A stretch of 64,000 bases of DNA from Chitinophagaceae bacterium. Its GTDB lineage: Bacteria > Bacteroidota > Bacteroidia > Chitinophagales > Chitinophagaceae. The position numbers and the translations under genes were made by a program. Where the stretch lies: assembly GCA_947458275.1 (NCBI GenBank), contig CANGYR010000014.1:1-64000 (forward strand). Direction: 5' to 3'. Each line of letters starts with the position of its first letter. The stretch's first letter is position 1. Shown here piece by piece: positions 36,248-46,114 of this stretch. The notes beneath the pieces were generated by a model. That model worked only from the letters and a program-made list of their open reading frames with translations. It did no database searches and had not been told where the DNA came from.

Positions 36248-36679
36248 ATGCAAACGATTGCACTGGGTTCTGATCACGCAGGCTATGAACTGAAAAAAAT
36301 GCTCATCAGCTATCTTGAATCTAATAATTTATCTGTAAAGGATTTTGGTACCTATAGCCGTGAATCTGTCGACTATCCTGATTTTGCGCATCCGCTTGCT
36401 GCTGCAGTTGAAAATGGAGATCATACTTTTGGAATTCTGATTTGCGGTAGTGCCAATGGAGTGGCTATCACTGCGAATAAACACCAAGGTATCAGAGCAG
36501 CAATCTGCTGGACGGAAGAAATCGCATCTTTAGCTCGTCAGCACAATGACGCCAATGTACTTTGTATTCCTGCCAGATTTGTAAGCGAGGAAACGGCCAT
36601 CAAAATGGTGCATGTTTTCAGTAAAACTCCTTTCGAAGGCGGAAGGCATGCGGCGAGGGTAGGGAAGATAGCTTGTTAG
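36248..36679 (+). CDS. rpiB: Ribose-5-phosphate isomerase B
   Basis: A 143-residue RpiB/LacAB-family isomerase that interconverts ribulose-5-phosphate and ribose-5-phosphate in the pentose phosphate pathway. Motifs: ALGSDHAGYELK at the N-terminus, DYPDFAHP, and the active-site ICGSANGVAITANKH with its cysteine. The frame is open further upstream into tatC, but the ATG at 36248 gives the normal N-terminus. Probably cotranscribed with tatC. Converges on alaS. Confidence 0.95.
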   Translation: MQTIALGSDHAGYELKKMLISYLESNNLSVKDFGTYSRESVDYPDFAHPLAAAVENGDHTFGILICGSANGVAITANKHQGIRAAICWTEEIASLARQHNDANVLCIPARFVSEETAIKMVHVFSKTPFEGGRHAARVGKIAC

Positions 36680-36864
36680 AAATAAGAAATAATAAATAAG
36701 GAATATAAAATAAGAAAGTGGGTGGGTTAACACCCTTATTGGTGTTATCACCAACAAGCAATATATGGCCTAAAGTTTTTGTTGGTCATAAGACCAACAA
36801 AGGAGAAAAGTGGGATGCACTCTACTTCCTTATTCCTTATTTGATATTTCTTATTTATACTTTA
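36680..36864. repeat. Word array E with two CCAACAA hairpins between rpiB and alaS
   Basis: AATAAGAAATAATAAATAAGG words follow the rpiB stop, and the inverse words CTTATTCCTTATTTGATATT precede the alaS stop. In the centre are hairpins TTGGTG-TTAT-CACCAA (36739-36754) and TTGTTGGTC-ATAA-GACCAACAA (36779-36800). The whole gap could fold as one large hairpin between convergent genes. Confidence 0.7.
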
Positions 36865-39492
36865 TTAAAGCAACCCCTTCACCTTTTCAATTGCTTCCCC
36901 AAACTTACCCGGCTCCTGTCCACCAGCAGTGGCAAGTGTTTTCTGTCCGCCGCCGCCGCCATTGATGATTGGGCCGACTATTTCTTTAATAATTTTGGAA
37001 GCATCCAGGTTTTTCGCAACAGTCACCGTTTCGCTGATGCTTACTGCCGCATAGGCCTTGCCGCCAATATTGGAGCAAAGAATTACTACATGGTCGTGAA
37101 GATGGTTTTTAAAATCCAGACATAATTTTTTTAAAGCATCTGCATTGGGCACCTCAACAATTTCTCCGATGAAGCTAATGTTATTGATAATCTCATCTTT
37201 CTGCATCAGCTCATTGCGGATTCCTACGAGCTGTCTTGCTTCCAGGGATTCTATTCTCTTTAATAAAGATGAATTTTCTGCAAGCAGATTCTCTATGGCT
37301 TTTTGAATGTCTTTCGGATTTTTCAGCTGCTCTTTTACAGAACTGAGTAATTCGAGTTGTTCATTAATCAATGATTCTGAAGCAACGCCCGAAACAGCTT
37401 CAATCCTTCTTACTCCTGCAGCAACAGCACTTTCACTTTTTATTTTGAAAGAACCAAGCTCGCCTGTGCTACCCACATGTGTACCACCGCATAATTCTAT
37501 GGAGTATGCAGAATCCATGATTACTACACGAACCACATCACCGTATTTTTCACCAAACAATGCCATCGCACCTAAAGCAATAGCTTCGTCTTTTGACATG
37601 GACTTAATTACTACGGGGATGTTCTCTCTTATTTTTTCATTCACCATTTTTTCTACCGAAGCAATTTCCTGCTCGGTCATTTTCGCAAAATGAGAAAAGT
37701 CAAAACGAAGTTGCTGGTCATTTACCATGCTGCCTTTCTGAGCAACATGAGTACCTAATATATTTCTCAATGCCGCATGCATCAGGTGGGTTACACTATG
37801 GTGAATAGTAATGTTTTTTCTTCTTTTTCCATTAACCGTTGCCGTTATATTTCCATTTAAATCAGCAGGAATCTGCTCCGAAAAATGAATAATCAGATCA
37901 TTTTCTTTTTTCGTATCAATAATCTGTATTTGTGCAGAGGGCAGCGTAAGTATGCCGGTATCGCCCACCTGACCGCCGCTTTCTGCGTAAAAGGGGGTTG
38001 ATTCCAGAACAATCTGATACAATTCTTTCCCTTTACCCTTTACTTTTCTGTATTTTAGAATGCGTGTATTCAGTTCCAGCGTATCATATCCCGCAAACCC
38101 CTTACTTTCAGTATCCGTTATAATTTGCCAGTCTTCCGTATCCAATGCTGTTGCCGCTCTGCTGCGGTCTTTCTGCTCTTTCATTTCTTTTTCAAATCCT
38201 GCTTCATCTACATTCAGATTGTTTTCCTGAGCAATCAAGCGGGTTAAATCTATCGGGAATCCGAAGGTATCCAGCAATTCAAAAGCATCTTTTCCTCCGA
38301 TGGTTTTGTTCGTTTGTCCCTGAACGTTAGTGATGATGGCATCCATTTTTTTCAAACCCTTGTCAAGCGTTCTCAAAAATGCTTCTTCTTCTTCTTTTAT
38401 CACTTTCACCACAAAATCCTGCTGTTGATACAATTCGGGAAAGACCGTTTCAAATTGTTTTGCTATCAGTGGCAATAATTGAAACAGCAATGGTTGCTTG
38501 TAATCAAGATAAGAATAATAATATCGTACGGCTCTTCTAAGAATTCTTCTGATTACATAACCTGCACCGTTATTGGACGGCAGCTGTCCGTCTGCTATAG
38601 TGAATGCGATGGCTCTGATATGGTCGGCAATTACCCTGAAAGCTACACTTTGCTTATCGTCCGACGAGGGATATTTCTTACCGGTAATTTGTTCTGTTTT
38701 TTCAATGGTTCCGGTAAAAAGATCGGTATCGTAATTGGATTGTTTATTTTGTATCACTCTTACCAGTCTTTCCAATCCCATTCCGGTATCTACGTGTTTG
38801 GATGCCAGCGGTTCCAGACTGCCGTCTTTTTTTCTGTTGTATTGAATAAAGACATTGTTCCAGATTTCAATTACCTGGGGATGATCTTTATTAACGAGAA
38901 ACTGTCCCGGTGTTATTGCTCTTTCTTCATCCGGTCTTAAATCCACATGGATTTCACTGCATGGCCCACAAGGTCCGGTATCGCCCATTTCCCAGAAATT
39001 GTCTTTTTTATTGCCCATAACAATATGTTCGGACGGCAATAATTGCTTCCATTTATTATGTGCTATAGTGGAAGGTGGCAGCCCTTCAGAAGGGTCGCCT
39101 TCAAATACGGAAGCGTACAATCTGTCTTTAGGTAATTTATATATTTCCGTGAGCAACTCCCAGCTCCAGTCAATGGCTTCATCTTTAAAATAATCACCAA
39201 AGCTCCAGTTGCCCAGCATTTCAAACATGGTATGGTGATAAGTATCTACGCCCACTTCTTCCAGATCATTATGCTTACCGCTCACACGAAGACATTTCTG
39301 TGTGTCGGCAATGCGAGGTGCCGGAGATTTTTTATTACCCAGAAAATAATCCTTGAACTGGTTCATTCCGGCATTGGTAAACAGCAGGGTAGGGTCATCT
39401 TTCACCACAATAGGTGCCGAGGGCACAATGAGGTGTTGTTTTGATTTAAAAAAATCCAAAAAGTGTTGTCTGATTTCCGCTGCCGTCATCAT
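36865..39492 (-). CDS. alaS: Alanyl-tRNA synthetase
   Basis: An 875-residue class II synthetase. The aminoacylation domain holds LLFTNAGMNQFKDYFLG and HHTMFEMLGNWSFGDYFK; the editing domain that clears Ser- and Gly-tRNA(Ala) has HHSVTHLMHAALR and the CGGTHV zinc motif; the C-Ala domain ends with NGGGGGQKTLATAGG. Full length for the family. It is monocistronic, convergent with rpiB and divergent from the M23 gene. Confidence 0.98.
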   Translation of the reverse strand: MMTAAEIRQHFLDFFKSKQHLIVPSAPIVVKDDPTLLFTNAGMNQFKDYFLGNKKSPAPRIADTQKCLRVSGKHNDLEEVGVDTYHHTMFEMLGNWSFGDYFKDEAIDWSWELLTEIYKLPKDRLYASVFEGDPSEGLPPSTIAHNKWKQLLPSEHIVMGNKKDNFWEMGDTGPCGPCSEIHVDLRPDEERAITPGQFLVNKDHPQVIEIWNNVFIQYNRKKDGSLEPLASKHVDTGMGLERLVRVIQNKQSNYDTDLFTGTIEKTEQITGKKYPSSDDKQSVAFRVIADHIRAIAFTIADGQLPSNNGAGYVIRRILRRAVRYYYSYLDYKQPLLFQLLPLIAKQFETVFPELYQQQDFVVKVIKEEEEAFLRTLDKGLKKMDAIITNVQGQTNKTIGGKDAFELLDTFGFPIDLTRLIAQENNLNVDEAGFEKEMKEQKDRSRAATALDTEDWQIITDTESKGFAGYDTLELNTRILKYRKVKGKGKELYQIVLESTPFYAESGGQVGDTGILTLPSAQIQIIDTKKENDLIIHFSEQIPADLNGNITATVNGKRRKNITIHHSVTHLMHAALRNILGTHVAQKGSMVNDQQLRFDFSHFAKMTEQEIASVEKMVNEKIRENIPVVIKSMSKDEAIALGAMALFGEKYGDVVRVVIMDSAYSIELCGGTHVGSTGELGSFKIKSESAVAAGVRRIEAVSGVASESLINEQLELLSSVKEQLKNPKDIQKAIENLLAENSSLLKRIESLEARQLVGIRNELMQKDEIINNISFIGEIVEVPNADALKKLCLDFKNHLHDHVVILCSNIGGKAYAAVSISETVTVAKNLDASKIIKEIVGPIINGGGGGQKTLATAGGQEPGKFGEAIEKVKGLL

Positions 39493-39610
39493 AAAGTCTT
39501 TTATTTGAATGGGTTGTGTATTCTAACCGAATGTTTATATTTGTATGATTGCGATGCAATTTAATGATTAAGCCTGATTTTTAAAGCCCAAGCAAAGGGT
39601 TTTGATAAGC

Positions 39611-40585
39611 ATGAAAAAAATTAAATACTACTTTAATACACATACACTCAAGTATGAAAAATTCACCACCCCTCTAAGGGTTAAACTTTTGCGCTTTTTT
39701 GGGTTGGTGTCTATGCTTGTGGTTAGTTCAGTCATTGTAATTTATTTATACGATCGTTTTATACCCAAGCCCGGCGACATAGAAAACAGAAGAAGGTATG
39801 AATTGCTCAAAGAAAACTATAAATTAATCAATGAAAAGGTAAAATCTTTGGAGGAGCAATTGGCTGCTTTGGAACAGAGAGACAATGAAGTTTATCGCTC
39901 CATTTTCGAAGCCAATCCTGTTCCGGATAGTACGCGCGCTAAAATTATTGAGCAAAAGAAGGAAGTGGAGAAAATAAAAGAATTGAGTGATGACGAATTG
40001 GTGAAGGAAATAACGCATCAGCTTAATAATATAAATGCAAGGGTGCAGTATCAGTTTAAAAGTTATGATGACATTTCTGTTTTGATAAAAAATCAGGATC
40101 AGAAACTGGCATCGATACCTGCCATTCAGCCGGTAAGCAATAAACAGCTCGATCGCATTGCCAGCGGATTTGGTTTGCGTATAGACCCTGTTTATGGTAC
40201 GCCTAAAATGCATAAAGGACTTGATTTTACTGCTTCTCAGGGCACTCCGATATATGCAACAGGCAATGGCACGGTAAGTTATTCCGGAGGTTCAGACGGA
40301 GGTTATGGCAATCATGTGGTTATCAACCATGGTTATGGATACGAGACTTTGTATGGTCATATGGTAAAGGTAAAAGCCAGGGCCGGCCAAAAGGTGAAAA
40401 GAGGAGAAATAATAGGTTGGGTAGGCAGTACAGGCAAAAGTACCGGTCCTCACTGCCATTATGAAGTACATATCAATGGCAGGGAAGTAGATCCTGTATA
40501 TTTCTTTTTCAATGATTTGAATGCGGAAGAGTACGACAGAATATTGAAAATAGCTTCTGCCGGAAGTGCCAAAAGTTTTGATTAA
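39611..40585 (+). CDS. Membrane-anchored M23-family endopeptidase
   Basis: A 324-residue protein with one N-terminal span (about residues 31-47), a periplasmic coiled coil (about 60-130), and a C-terminal LytM domain (about 180-310). The zinc-site motifs are HKGLDF (H-x3-D) and HCHYEVH. It likely cleaves peptidoglycan cross-links or activates amidases during growth and division. ATG 39611 is preferred over an upstream TTG three codons away. It is followed by a MerR-type gene, an arrangement common in Bacteroidota. Confidence 0.92.
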   Translation: MKKIKYYFNTHTLKYEKFTTPLRVKLLRFFGLVSMLVVSSVIVIYLYDRFIPKPGDIENRRRYELLKENYKLINEKVKSLEEQLAALEQRDNEVYRSIFEANPVPDSTRAKIIEQKKEVEKIKELSDDELVKEITHQLNNINARVQYQFKSYDDISVLIKNQDQKLASIPAIQPVSNKQLDRIASGFGLRIDPVYGTPKMHKGLDFTASQGTPIYATGNGTVSYSGGSDGGYGNHVVINHGYGYETLYGHMVKVKARAGQKVKRGEIIGWVGSTGKSTGPHCHYEVHINGREVDPVYFFFNDLNAEEYDRILKIASAGSAKSFD

Positions 40586-40594
40586 CTTTATTGA

Positions 40595-40665
40595 AGTGAA
40601 AAGTATAAAGTGAAAAGTAGAAAGTAAAAAGTCTTTTTTTGGCTTTAAAATTTTAACTTTTGAAT
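40595..40665. repeat. Word array I: aaagtgaaaagt units
   Basis: GAAGTGAAAAGTATAAAGTG, AAAAGTAGAAAGTAAAAAGT words directly after the M23 stop, followed by TTTTAACTTTTGAATTT. Same vocabulary as the hairpin at 19903-19970. Confidence 0.65.
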
Positions 40666-40676
40666 TTATCATCCAC

Positions 40677-41237
40677 ATGAAACTCAAACAAGCCACTTTA
40701 AATTTTGATTTTGTTGAAGAAACAACTCCTCCGGTTCAGCCTGAAAAAACGCTGGCAGAAAGAAAGCCTGTAGTGGTCCAAGCTGAACCAATAGAGGTAG
40801 ATGTGCATACTGCTGTAGTGAATGAGCCCGTTTCCCCTGTAAAAAAGTCTACCCGCGGAAGAATGAAATTAAGCGAGATGTCTGCAGGCGCTGATAAGAT
40901 AGAGGTTCCTGATGATGAAATACTGTTTTCTAAAAACTATTATAATATTGGTGTGGTTGCCGAAATGTTTAAAGTCAATCAGTCGCTTATCCGATATTGG
41001 GAAAATGAATTCAGTATACTCAAACCAAAAAAAAATGGCAAAGGCGACCGTCTTTTTCGTCCGGAAGACATAAAAAATTTAAAACTCATTCATCATTTAC
41101 TCAGAGAGAGGAAATACACTATTGAAGGCGCTAAAGACTTTTTAAAGAAAAGCAAGTATGCCGATAAAAAATTTGAAATGATTGAGTCGATGAAAAACCT
41201 AAAGTCATTCCTGCACGAACTGAAAGCGGGGTTGTAA
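40677..41237 (+). CDS. MerR-family transcriptional regulator
   Basis: A 186-residue protein with a disordered, proline- and charge-rich N-terminal third and a MerR winged-helix domain at about residues 87-165 (YYNIGVVAEMFKVNQSLIRY, then WENEF and RLFRPEDIKNLKLIHHLL). The C-terminal coiled coil is short and there is no effector domain or metal-binding cysteine set, so the inducer is unknown. The 90-residue N-terminal extension is typical of a Bacteroidota subgroup that sits next to M23 peptidase genes. Confidence 0.9.
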   Translation: MKLKQATLNFDFVEETTPPVQPEKTLAERKPVVVQAEPIEVDVHTAVVNEPVSPVKKSTRGRMKLSEMSAGADKIEVPDDEILFSKNYYNIGVVAEMFKVNQSLIRYWENEFSILKPKKNGKGDRLFRPEDIKNLKLIHHLLRERKYTIEGAKDFLKKSKYADKKFEMIESMKNLKSFLHELKAGL

Positions 41238-41284
41238 AGCCAGACTTATTTTGAAATATTGAGATTCCTAAACAAAACTACAAA

Positions 41285-42136
41285 TCAATAAATATCATAA
41301 ATCCTCAACGCACCTTTTTTTAAAATATAAAGCTTACCGTTAATAGCTTTAATAGAAATAAAATCCGAAACAGATTCAGGGAATGAATATTTTTTCAATT
41401 GCAGACTGTTGATTTGATAAGTCAGCAATTCATTTCCGATAAAACCGTAAATAATGTCCTTGCTTACGGAAACATTCTGCCAGTCTTTGAAAGGGATACT
41501 ATTTTTGAAAGCTCCATAATAGTCAAAAAGAAAAAATCCTTTATTTATGTCGTAAACAAAAAGCTGATTGTCGCAATCAATAATGGTTGTTGGTATCGGT
41601 GCTTGCTCTGTAAGTTGTCTTACATCTGAACTTTCTAGGAGCAACTCGCCCTGTTCATTGATTTTTTTTATTTTATAGTCCTGCTCATCAAAAATCCAGA
41701 AATTGTTGTCATAAGAAGTGGCAACAGCATTGACACTGAAAATATTTTTATTTCTCAAATTGATATTGTTGCGAAAAACCATAAATCTGTCCAGCGCCAC
41801 AATGGTTGAAAAGTTTTTGTAGTAAACCAGTATCTTCAAAGGATTGCTTACATCAATGTAGGAGGGGTTACCGTATTTTTTTACATCATTGAATACACCA
41901 ACCGAATCTCTTTTATTGTTTAGTTTTAAAAGTCTGTTACCCGATGTAATCAGATAAATATTTCCGAGAACATCTACATTCATGTATGTATAATCACCGG
42001 GAATAAAACCGGCTAGTTTTAGAGTGCTAGAGGAAGAGGTTGAGCTGTCTGCACCTGCGTTCACCTGGCCGTTGACTTTAACGGCGGCCATTAAAATCAT
42101 AATGAGTGTAAATGTAAAAGAAGTTTTGGCGAACAT
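41285..42136 (-). CDS. Secreted protein of unknown function, possible beta-propeller
   Basis: A 283-residue protein with a signal peptide (ends VNGQ, residue 24) and no recognised family. Repeated stretches such as YTYMNVDVLGNIYLITSGNR, NNFWIFDEQDYKIKKINEQG and QLFVYDINKGFFLFD suggest NHL- or YncE-like propeller blades. The start overlaps the lpxH stop by one base (TGATG), so it is translationally coupled and the last gene of the operon. Role in envelope biology is likely but unproven. Confidence 0.75.
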   Translation of the reverse strand: MFAKTSFTFTLIMILMAAVKVNGQVNAGADSSTSSSSTLKLAGFIPGDYTYMNVDVLGNIYLITSGNRLLKLNNKRDSVGVFNDVKKYGNPSYIDVSNPLKILVYYKNFSTIVALDRFMVFRNNINLRNKNIFSVNAVATSYDNNFWIFDEQDYKIKKINEQGELLLESSDVRQLTEQAPIPTTIIDCDNQLFVYDINKGFFLFDYYGAFKNSIPFKDWQNVSVSKDIIYGFIGNELLTYQINSLQLKKYSFPESVSDFISIKAINGKLYILKKGALRIYDIY

Positions 42137-42888
42137 CAGCTTTTGTGATATTTTAATTCAAAATCCGTACCGTCAAAAACGCCGTAGCTGTCGTATTTTA
42201 TCCAGTCGCCCAGATTAATGTAGCGGCTTTTTTCATCCAGTTTTATATCTATAGGCAAATGACGATGACCGAAAATAAAATAATCATAGTATGTTTTCTT
42301 CAGCACATCTTTGCTGTATGTAATCAGCCATTCTTTTTCTTCTCCTAAAAAAACTTCATCACTTTGTCCGGTTGTTGCCCTGCTTTTTCTGCTGAAATAA
42401 TCGGCCAGATTCATGCCAATAAAAGGAGGAATGAGACCGAATAAAGTCTGCGCTATCTTATTTCTGAATACTTTTTTGATAAACTTATATCCGTGATCGC
42501 CCGGCCCCAATCCATCACCATGTCCGAGTAAAAACTTTTTCCCATTGAATGTAAAGGGTATCGGTTCAAAATAAACAGGAATATTCAACTCTTTTTGAAA
42601 ATAATCCTTCATCCACATATCATGGTTTCCCACAAAGAAATGTACCGGAATGCCGCTGTCTGTTATTTCTGCAAGTTTTCCTAGAATGCGGACATATCCT
42701 TTCGGGACAACTTTTTTATATTCAAACCAGAAGTCAAACAAATCGCCGAGAATAAATATTTGTTCGGCATCGGCAACGATTTCATTTAAAAAAGCGATGA
42801 TTTTTTTTTCCCGCTGCAAACTTGTAACTGCATCAGGAGCCCCCAGGTGAAAATCCGACAGAAAGTATATCTTTTTTGAGGGAGTCAA
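42136..42888 (-). CDS. lpxH: UDP-2,3-diacylglucosamine diphosphatase-like metallophosphoesterase
   Basis: A 250-residue calcineurin-like phosphoesterase of the LpxH type, which splits UDP-2,3-diacylglucosamine to lipid X in lipid A synthesis. Metal-binding motifs in order: SDFHLG (11-16), GDLFDFWFEY, GNHDMW, GHGDGLGPGD and FGHRHLP. Length and motif spacing match LpxH. The start is TTG at 42888, 11 bp after the cyclotransferase stop. It belongs to the six-gene rsfS-ftsH operon. Confidence 0.92.
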   Translation of the reverse strand: MTPSKKIYFLSDFHLGAPDAVTSLQREKKIIAFLNEIVADAEQIFILGDLFDFWFEYKKVVPKGYVRILGKLAEITDSGIPVHFFVGNHDMWMKDYFQKELNIPVYFEPIPFTFNGKKFLLGHGDGLGPGDHGYKFIKKVFRNKIAQTLFGLIPPFIGMNLADYFSRKSRATTGQSDEVFLGEEKEWLITYSKDVLKKTYYDYFIFGHRHLPIDIKLDEKSRYINLGDWIKYDSYGVFDGTDFELKYHKS

Positions 42889-42899
42889 TGTGTTGAAAT

Positions 42900-43331
42900 T
42901 TATGAATTGTTCTTTTGTTGCAGATAAACGAAAATATCTCCGGTCTCTACGGGAGGAAGTTCATCTGTACTTTCATTGTACCAGTATATCCAGGCATTTT
43001 TTAAAGAACTGCCGTTGTGTATTATTTCAACTAGCTCTCTTCTGTAAAGTGGCGTTTCGCCCGGCATCACATTGAGGCCTTCATAATCGTCCAGCTGGGC
43101 AATTGCCCAGTGAAAAGATTCGGGATTGTTTGCTTCATAGAGTTCGCCAATGAGATATGCCTCCTCCGTAGTGGGCACTGCGACAGGGTATTCGCCTTTA
43201 TCATAAAAGCGGCCTTTCACCAATCCATCTCCCAGCGGTCTGAAAAACTCTTTAAGGTATTGGTAGGCAGGATGCTGAAATCCGCTCCGTAGCGATCCGT
43301 AAACAAATAAATTATAAGTATTCGTTTCCAA
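42900..43331 (-). CDS. Gamma-glutamylcyclotransferase-family protein
   Basis: A 143-residue protein of the GGCT/AIG2-like fold. The substrate-binding loop is YGSLRSGF (about 11-18) and the catalytic-glutamate motif is LDDYEGLN. Family members convert gamma-glutamyl amines or peptides to 5-oxoproline, though small bacterial ones are often uncharacterised. The start is TTG at 43331; no ATG is near. It sits between lutC (22 bp) and lpxH in the same operon. Confidence 0.85.
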   Translation of the reverse strand: METNTYNLFVYGSLRSGFQHPAYQYLKEFFRPLGDGLVKGRFYDKGEYPVAVPTTEEAYLIGELYEANNPESFHWAIAQLDDYEGLNVMPGETPLYRRELVEIIHNGSSLKNAWIYWYNESTDELPPVETGDIFVYLQQKNNS

Positions 43332-43353
43332 TGGATGAAAATTATAATAGTGA

Positions 43354-43986
43354 TTAATTTGATTCTACCAGAAAGCAATATACTTCTTTTGGACCATGTA
43401 CGCCCGTCACAAGTGTTTTTTCTATGTCTGCTGTTCTGCTCGGTCCGCTTGCAAATGTAATCAGGGATGGTAGCCGGTTGTTGTATTTTTCTTTGATAAA
43501 CTGCAACGCCTCTTTCAGGTCATATACCATTTGATGGTTGTAAGCAATACAGATGTGTATAGGAGCGTACACGCTCGCGGTTCTTCCGCTTTGCTGTGCC
43601 GCACTCATTACAATCGTTCCGGTACGCGCCACCAGATATTCACAGCTCGTTATGGATACATCACAATTGGCCAGATCATTGGTATGATTGACGGCAATAT
43701 TTTTTATCAATTCTTTGATGGCATCCTCCCGGCAATAAACACTGTTCCACTCGCGCTCATGAATCAATTCCGACAATTGCCGAACCAAATCATTGTTGTC
43801 TGCACAGAATGCAAATTTTCCCTGAAGTTTGGTAAACTCTTCTGCAAATACAACGGCATCATCATCGGTAGAAGCTTTAAAAACAGATTGCGCACCTTCA
43901 CTATTGGGAAATGGCAGAGAAACAGGATGGCTCAATGCCTGCCTGATTCTCTTTAAAATATTTTCCTTTGATGCTGAAGTAGACAT
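43354..43986 (-). CDS. lutC: LUD-domain protein, lactate utilisation LutC type
   Basis: A 210-residue LUD-domain protein. The signature is in the C-terminal half: GTIVMSAAQQSGRTASVYAP and GPSRTADIEKTLVTGVHGP. In Bacillus, LutA, LutB and LutC form an iron-sulfur L-lactate oxidation complex. Here it sits 11 bp behind ftsH, while lutB is 18 kb away and lutA is not in the window, so it may act with the distant LutB or have its own role. Confidence 0.9.
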   Translation of the reverse strand: MSTSASKENILKRIRQALSHPVSLPFPNSEGAQSVFKASTDDDAVVFAEEFTKLQGKFAFCADNNDLVRQLSELIHEREWNSVYCREDAIKELIKNIAVNHTNDLANCDVSITSCEYLVARTGTIVMSAAQQSGRTASVYAPIHICIAYNHQMVYDLKEALQFIKEKYNNRLPSLITFASGPSRTADIEKTLVTGVHGPKEVYCFLVESN

Positions 43987-43997
43987 TAAGTAAAGTT

Positions 43998-46070
43998 TTA
44001 TGCCTCCGTAGAAGGAGTAGCCTCATCTTTGTTTTCGGCAGTAGCTTCTCCTGCAGGAAGACTTTCTTCCGGTTTAATATCGAGTATTTTTTTTTCTTCA
44101 AAAGGTCTTTTTCCAATCAATGCTTCCACATCGCTTTTAAACAATACCTCTTTCACCAACAGCTCTTTAGCCAGTTTCTCTACCTCAACTTTTCTTTCGG
44201 TAAGCAATTTTTTCGTTTTGATGTAGGCAGCGTCAATAAGATTTCTCACTTCCTGATCAATCATTTTGCCGGTCTCCTCACTGTAAGGTTTGGTAAAATA
44301 ATTTTCCTGAGCGGGATCATAGTAGCTGATATTGCCCACTTTATCATTCATACCGTAAACAGTCACCATGCTGTAAGCGATTTTGGTAATCTGCTGCAAG
44401 TCGTTGCTCGCACCTGTACTTATTTTTCCAAAGAAAATATCTTCACTGGCTCTTCCTCCCAATGTCATGCAAATCTGATCAATGAGCTGGTCGGTGTTGT
44501 AGAGATATTGTTCTTTAGGTGTGTATTGTGCATAGCCCAGTGCAGCTGTTCCTCTTGGAACGATGGTTACTTTTAATAACGGGTATGCATGCTCGAGATA
44601 CCATCCGCAGATAGCGTGACCTGCTTCGTGGTAGGCAATGATTTCTTTTTCTTCGGGAGAGATGATTTTGTTTTTCTTCTCAAGACCGCCGATGACTCTG
44701 TCTATCGCGTCCTGAAAATCGCTCATGTCTACCGCCTCTTTATTTTTTCTTGCGGCAATAAGCGCGGCTTCATTGCATACATTGGCGATATCGGCGCCCG
44801 CAAATCCCGGAGTCTGCTCGGCAAGTTTATGAATATCCAACGTTTCAGAAGTTTTGATTGGCTTAAGATGTACTTTGAAGATGGCCTCACGTCCAACTAA
44901 ATCAGGACGGTCAATAGAAATCTGACGATCAAAACGTCCCGGTCTTAACAAGGCGCTGTCCAATACATCCGGACGGTTGGTGGCGGCAAGTATAATGATG
45001 CCGAGGTCTGTTCCAAATCCATCCATTTCCACCAACAACTGATTGAGGGTATTTTCTCTTTCATCGTTGCTCATCATCACATTTTTTCCTCTGGCTCTTC
45101 CGATTGCGTCAATCTCATCTATAAAAATGATACAAGGCGCTTTTTCTCTTGCCTGTTTGAAAAGATCTCTCACTCTGCTAGCACCCACTCCCACAAACAT
45201 TTCCACGAAATCACTTCCACTCAGACTGAAGAAGGGAACCTGTGCTTCGCCGGCAACTGCTTTTGCCAAAAGCGTTTTACCGGTACCGGGAGGTCCTACG
45301 AGCAATGCGCCTTTAGGTATTTTTCCACCGAGTGCAGTATATTTTTTGGGGTTTTTAAGGAAGTCAACAATTTCCATAACTTCCACTTTAGCTTCATCTA
45401 AACCGGCTACATCACCAAAGTTGATATTTACTTTAGTACCTTTTTCAAATAAAGTAGCTTTTGATTTTCCTATGTTGAAAATGCCGCCGCCACCGCCTCC
45501 ACCACCGGGTCCGCCAACTTTACGCATCATCATCATAAACAGAAAACCAATCAGTAAAATAGGCAATAGTGTACTGATAATTTGACCAAATACTTCGCCT
45601 TCATCTTCCGAAGAACTATTAGGCTGGTTGACGGCTTGATTTTTATTAAAAAAATCTCTTTGATCATTATTAAAACTAACTACATCACTGATAGAAAAAT
45701 AAAACTGAGGGGTAGTACTTTTAGTAATAAGATCAAATTTTTTGTTATCACTATCAGATGTAACCAAAGGCTTATAGTAACTCGCTTTATTTTTTAAACT
45801 ATCAGGTTGAATAAATACCCGAACCAATTTTTTATTGCCTACAATCTTAATGCTTTTTACGTCCCCCTTCATAAGCATTTCCTGGTATTTGTTCGGATAA
45901 GTAATTTCTATACCTCCCACTTCTACTCCTCTGAAAAGGTTGTAGGTAATGATAGAAAGGAAAACAATGCCGTATATCCAATATATATTGAATTTGCTTT
46001 TCTTTTTTTGAGGATCTTCTCCAAATGGAGGTTGATTGGATGGAGGGGTGTTTTTATTTGATTGACTCAT
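43998..46070 (-). CDS. ftsH: ATP-dependent zinc metalloprotease FtsH
   Basis: A 690-residue membrane-anchored AAA+ protease that degrades misassembled membrane and regulatory proteins. Spans at about 29-46 and 162-183 enclose a periplasmic domain, followed by a glycine run (186-197). AAA motifs: Walker A GPPGTGKT (259-266), Walker B IIFIDEID (about 314-321), and the second region of homology [17 protein letters not shown]. The zinc site is HEAGH (481-485). The C-terminal tail is acidic. Second gene of the operon after rsfS. Confidence 0.97.
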   Translation of the reverse strand: MSQSNKNTPPSNQPPFGEDPQKKKSKFNIYWIYGIVFLSIITYNLFRGVEVGGIEITYPNKYQEMLMKGDVKSIKIVGNKKLVRVFIQPDSLKNKASYYKPLVTSDSDNKKFDLITKSTTPQFYFSISDVVSFNNDQRDFFNKNQAVNQPNSSSEDEGEVFGQIISTLLPILLIGFLFMMMMRKVGGPGGGGGGGGIFNIGKSKATLFEKGTKVNINFGDVAGLDEAKVEVMEIVDFLKNPKKYTALGGKIPKGALLVGPPGTGKTLLAKAVAGEAQVPFFSLSGSDFVEMFVGVGASRVRDLFKQAREKAPCIIFIDEIDAIGRARGKNVMMSNDERENTLNQLLVEMDGFGTDLGIIILAATNRPDVLDSALLRPGRFDRQISIDRPDLVGREAIFKVHLKPIKTSETLDIHKLAEQTPGFAGADIANVCNEAALIAARKNKEAVDMSDFQDAIDRVIGGLEKKNKIISPEEKEIIAYHEAGHAICGWYLEHAYPLLKVTIVPRGTAALGYAQYTPKEQYLYNTDQLIDQICMTLGGRASEDIFFGKISTGASNDLQQITKIAYSMVTVYGMNDKVGNISYYDPAQENYFTKPYSEETGKMIDQEVRNLIDAAYIKTKKLLTERKVEVEKLAKELLVKEVLFKSDVEALIGKRPFEEKKILDIKPEESLPAGEATAENKDEATPSTEA

Positions 46071-46114
46071 AATTTTTTTGTCCGTTGTTAAATTGTGTTA
46101 TAGGGTGGTTTATA

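Noticed and set aside
45043..45585. 180-codon plus-strand frame antisense to ftsH
   Set aside because: Its composition mirrors the AAA domain on the other strand, including a proline run opposite the FtsH glycine run.
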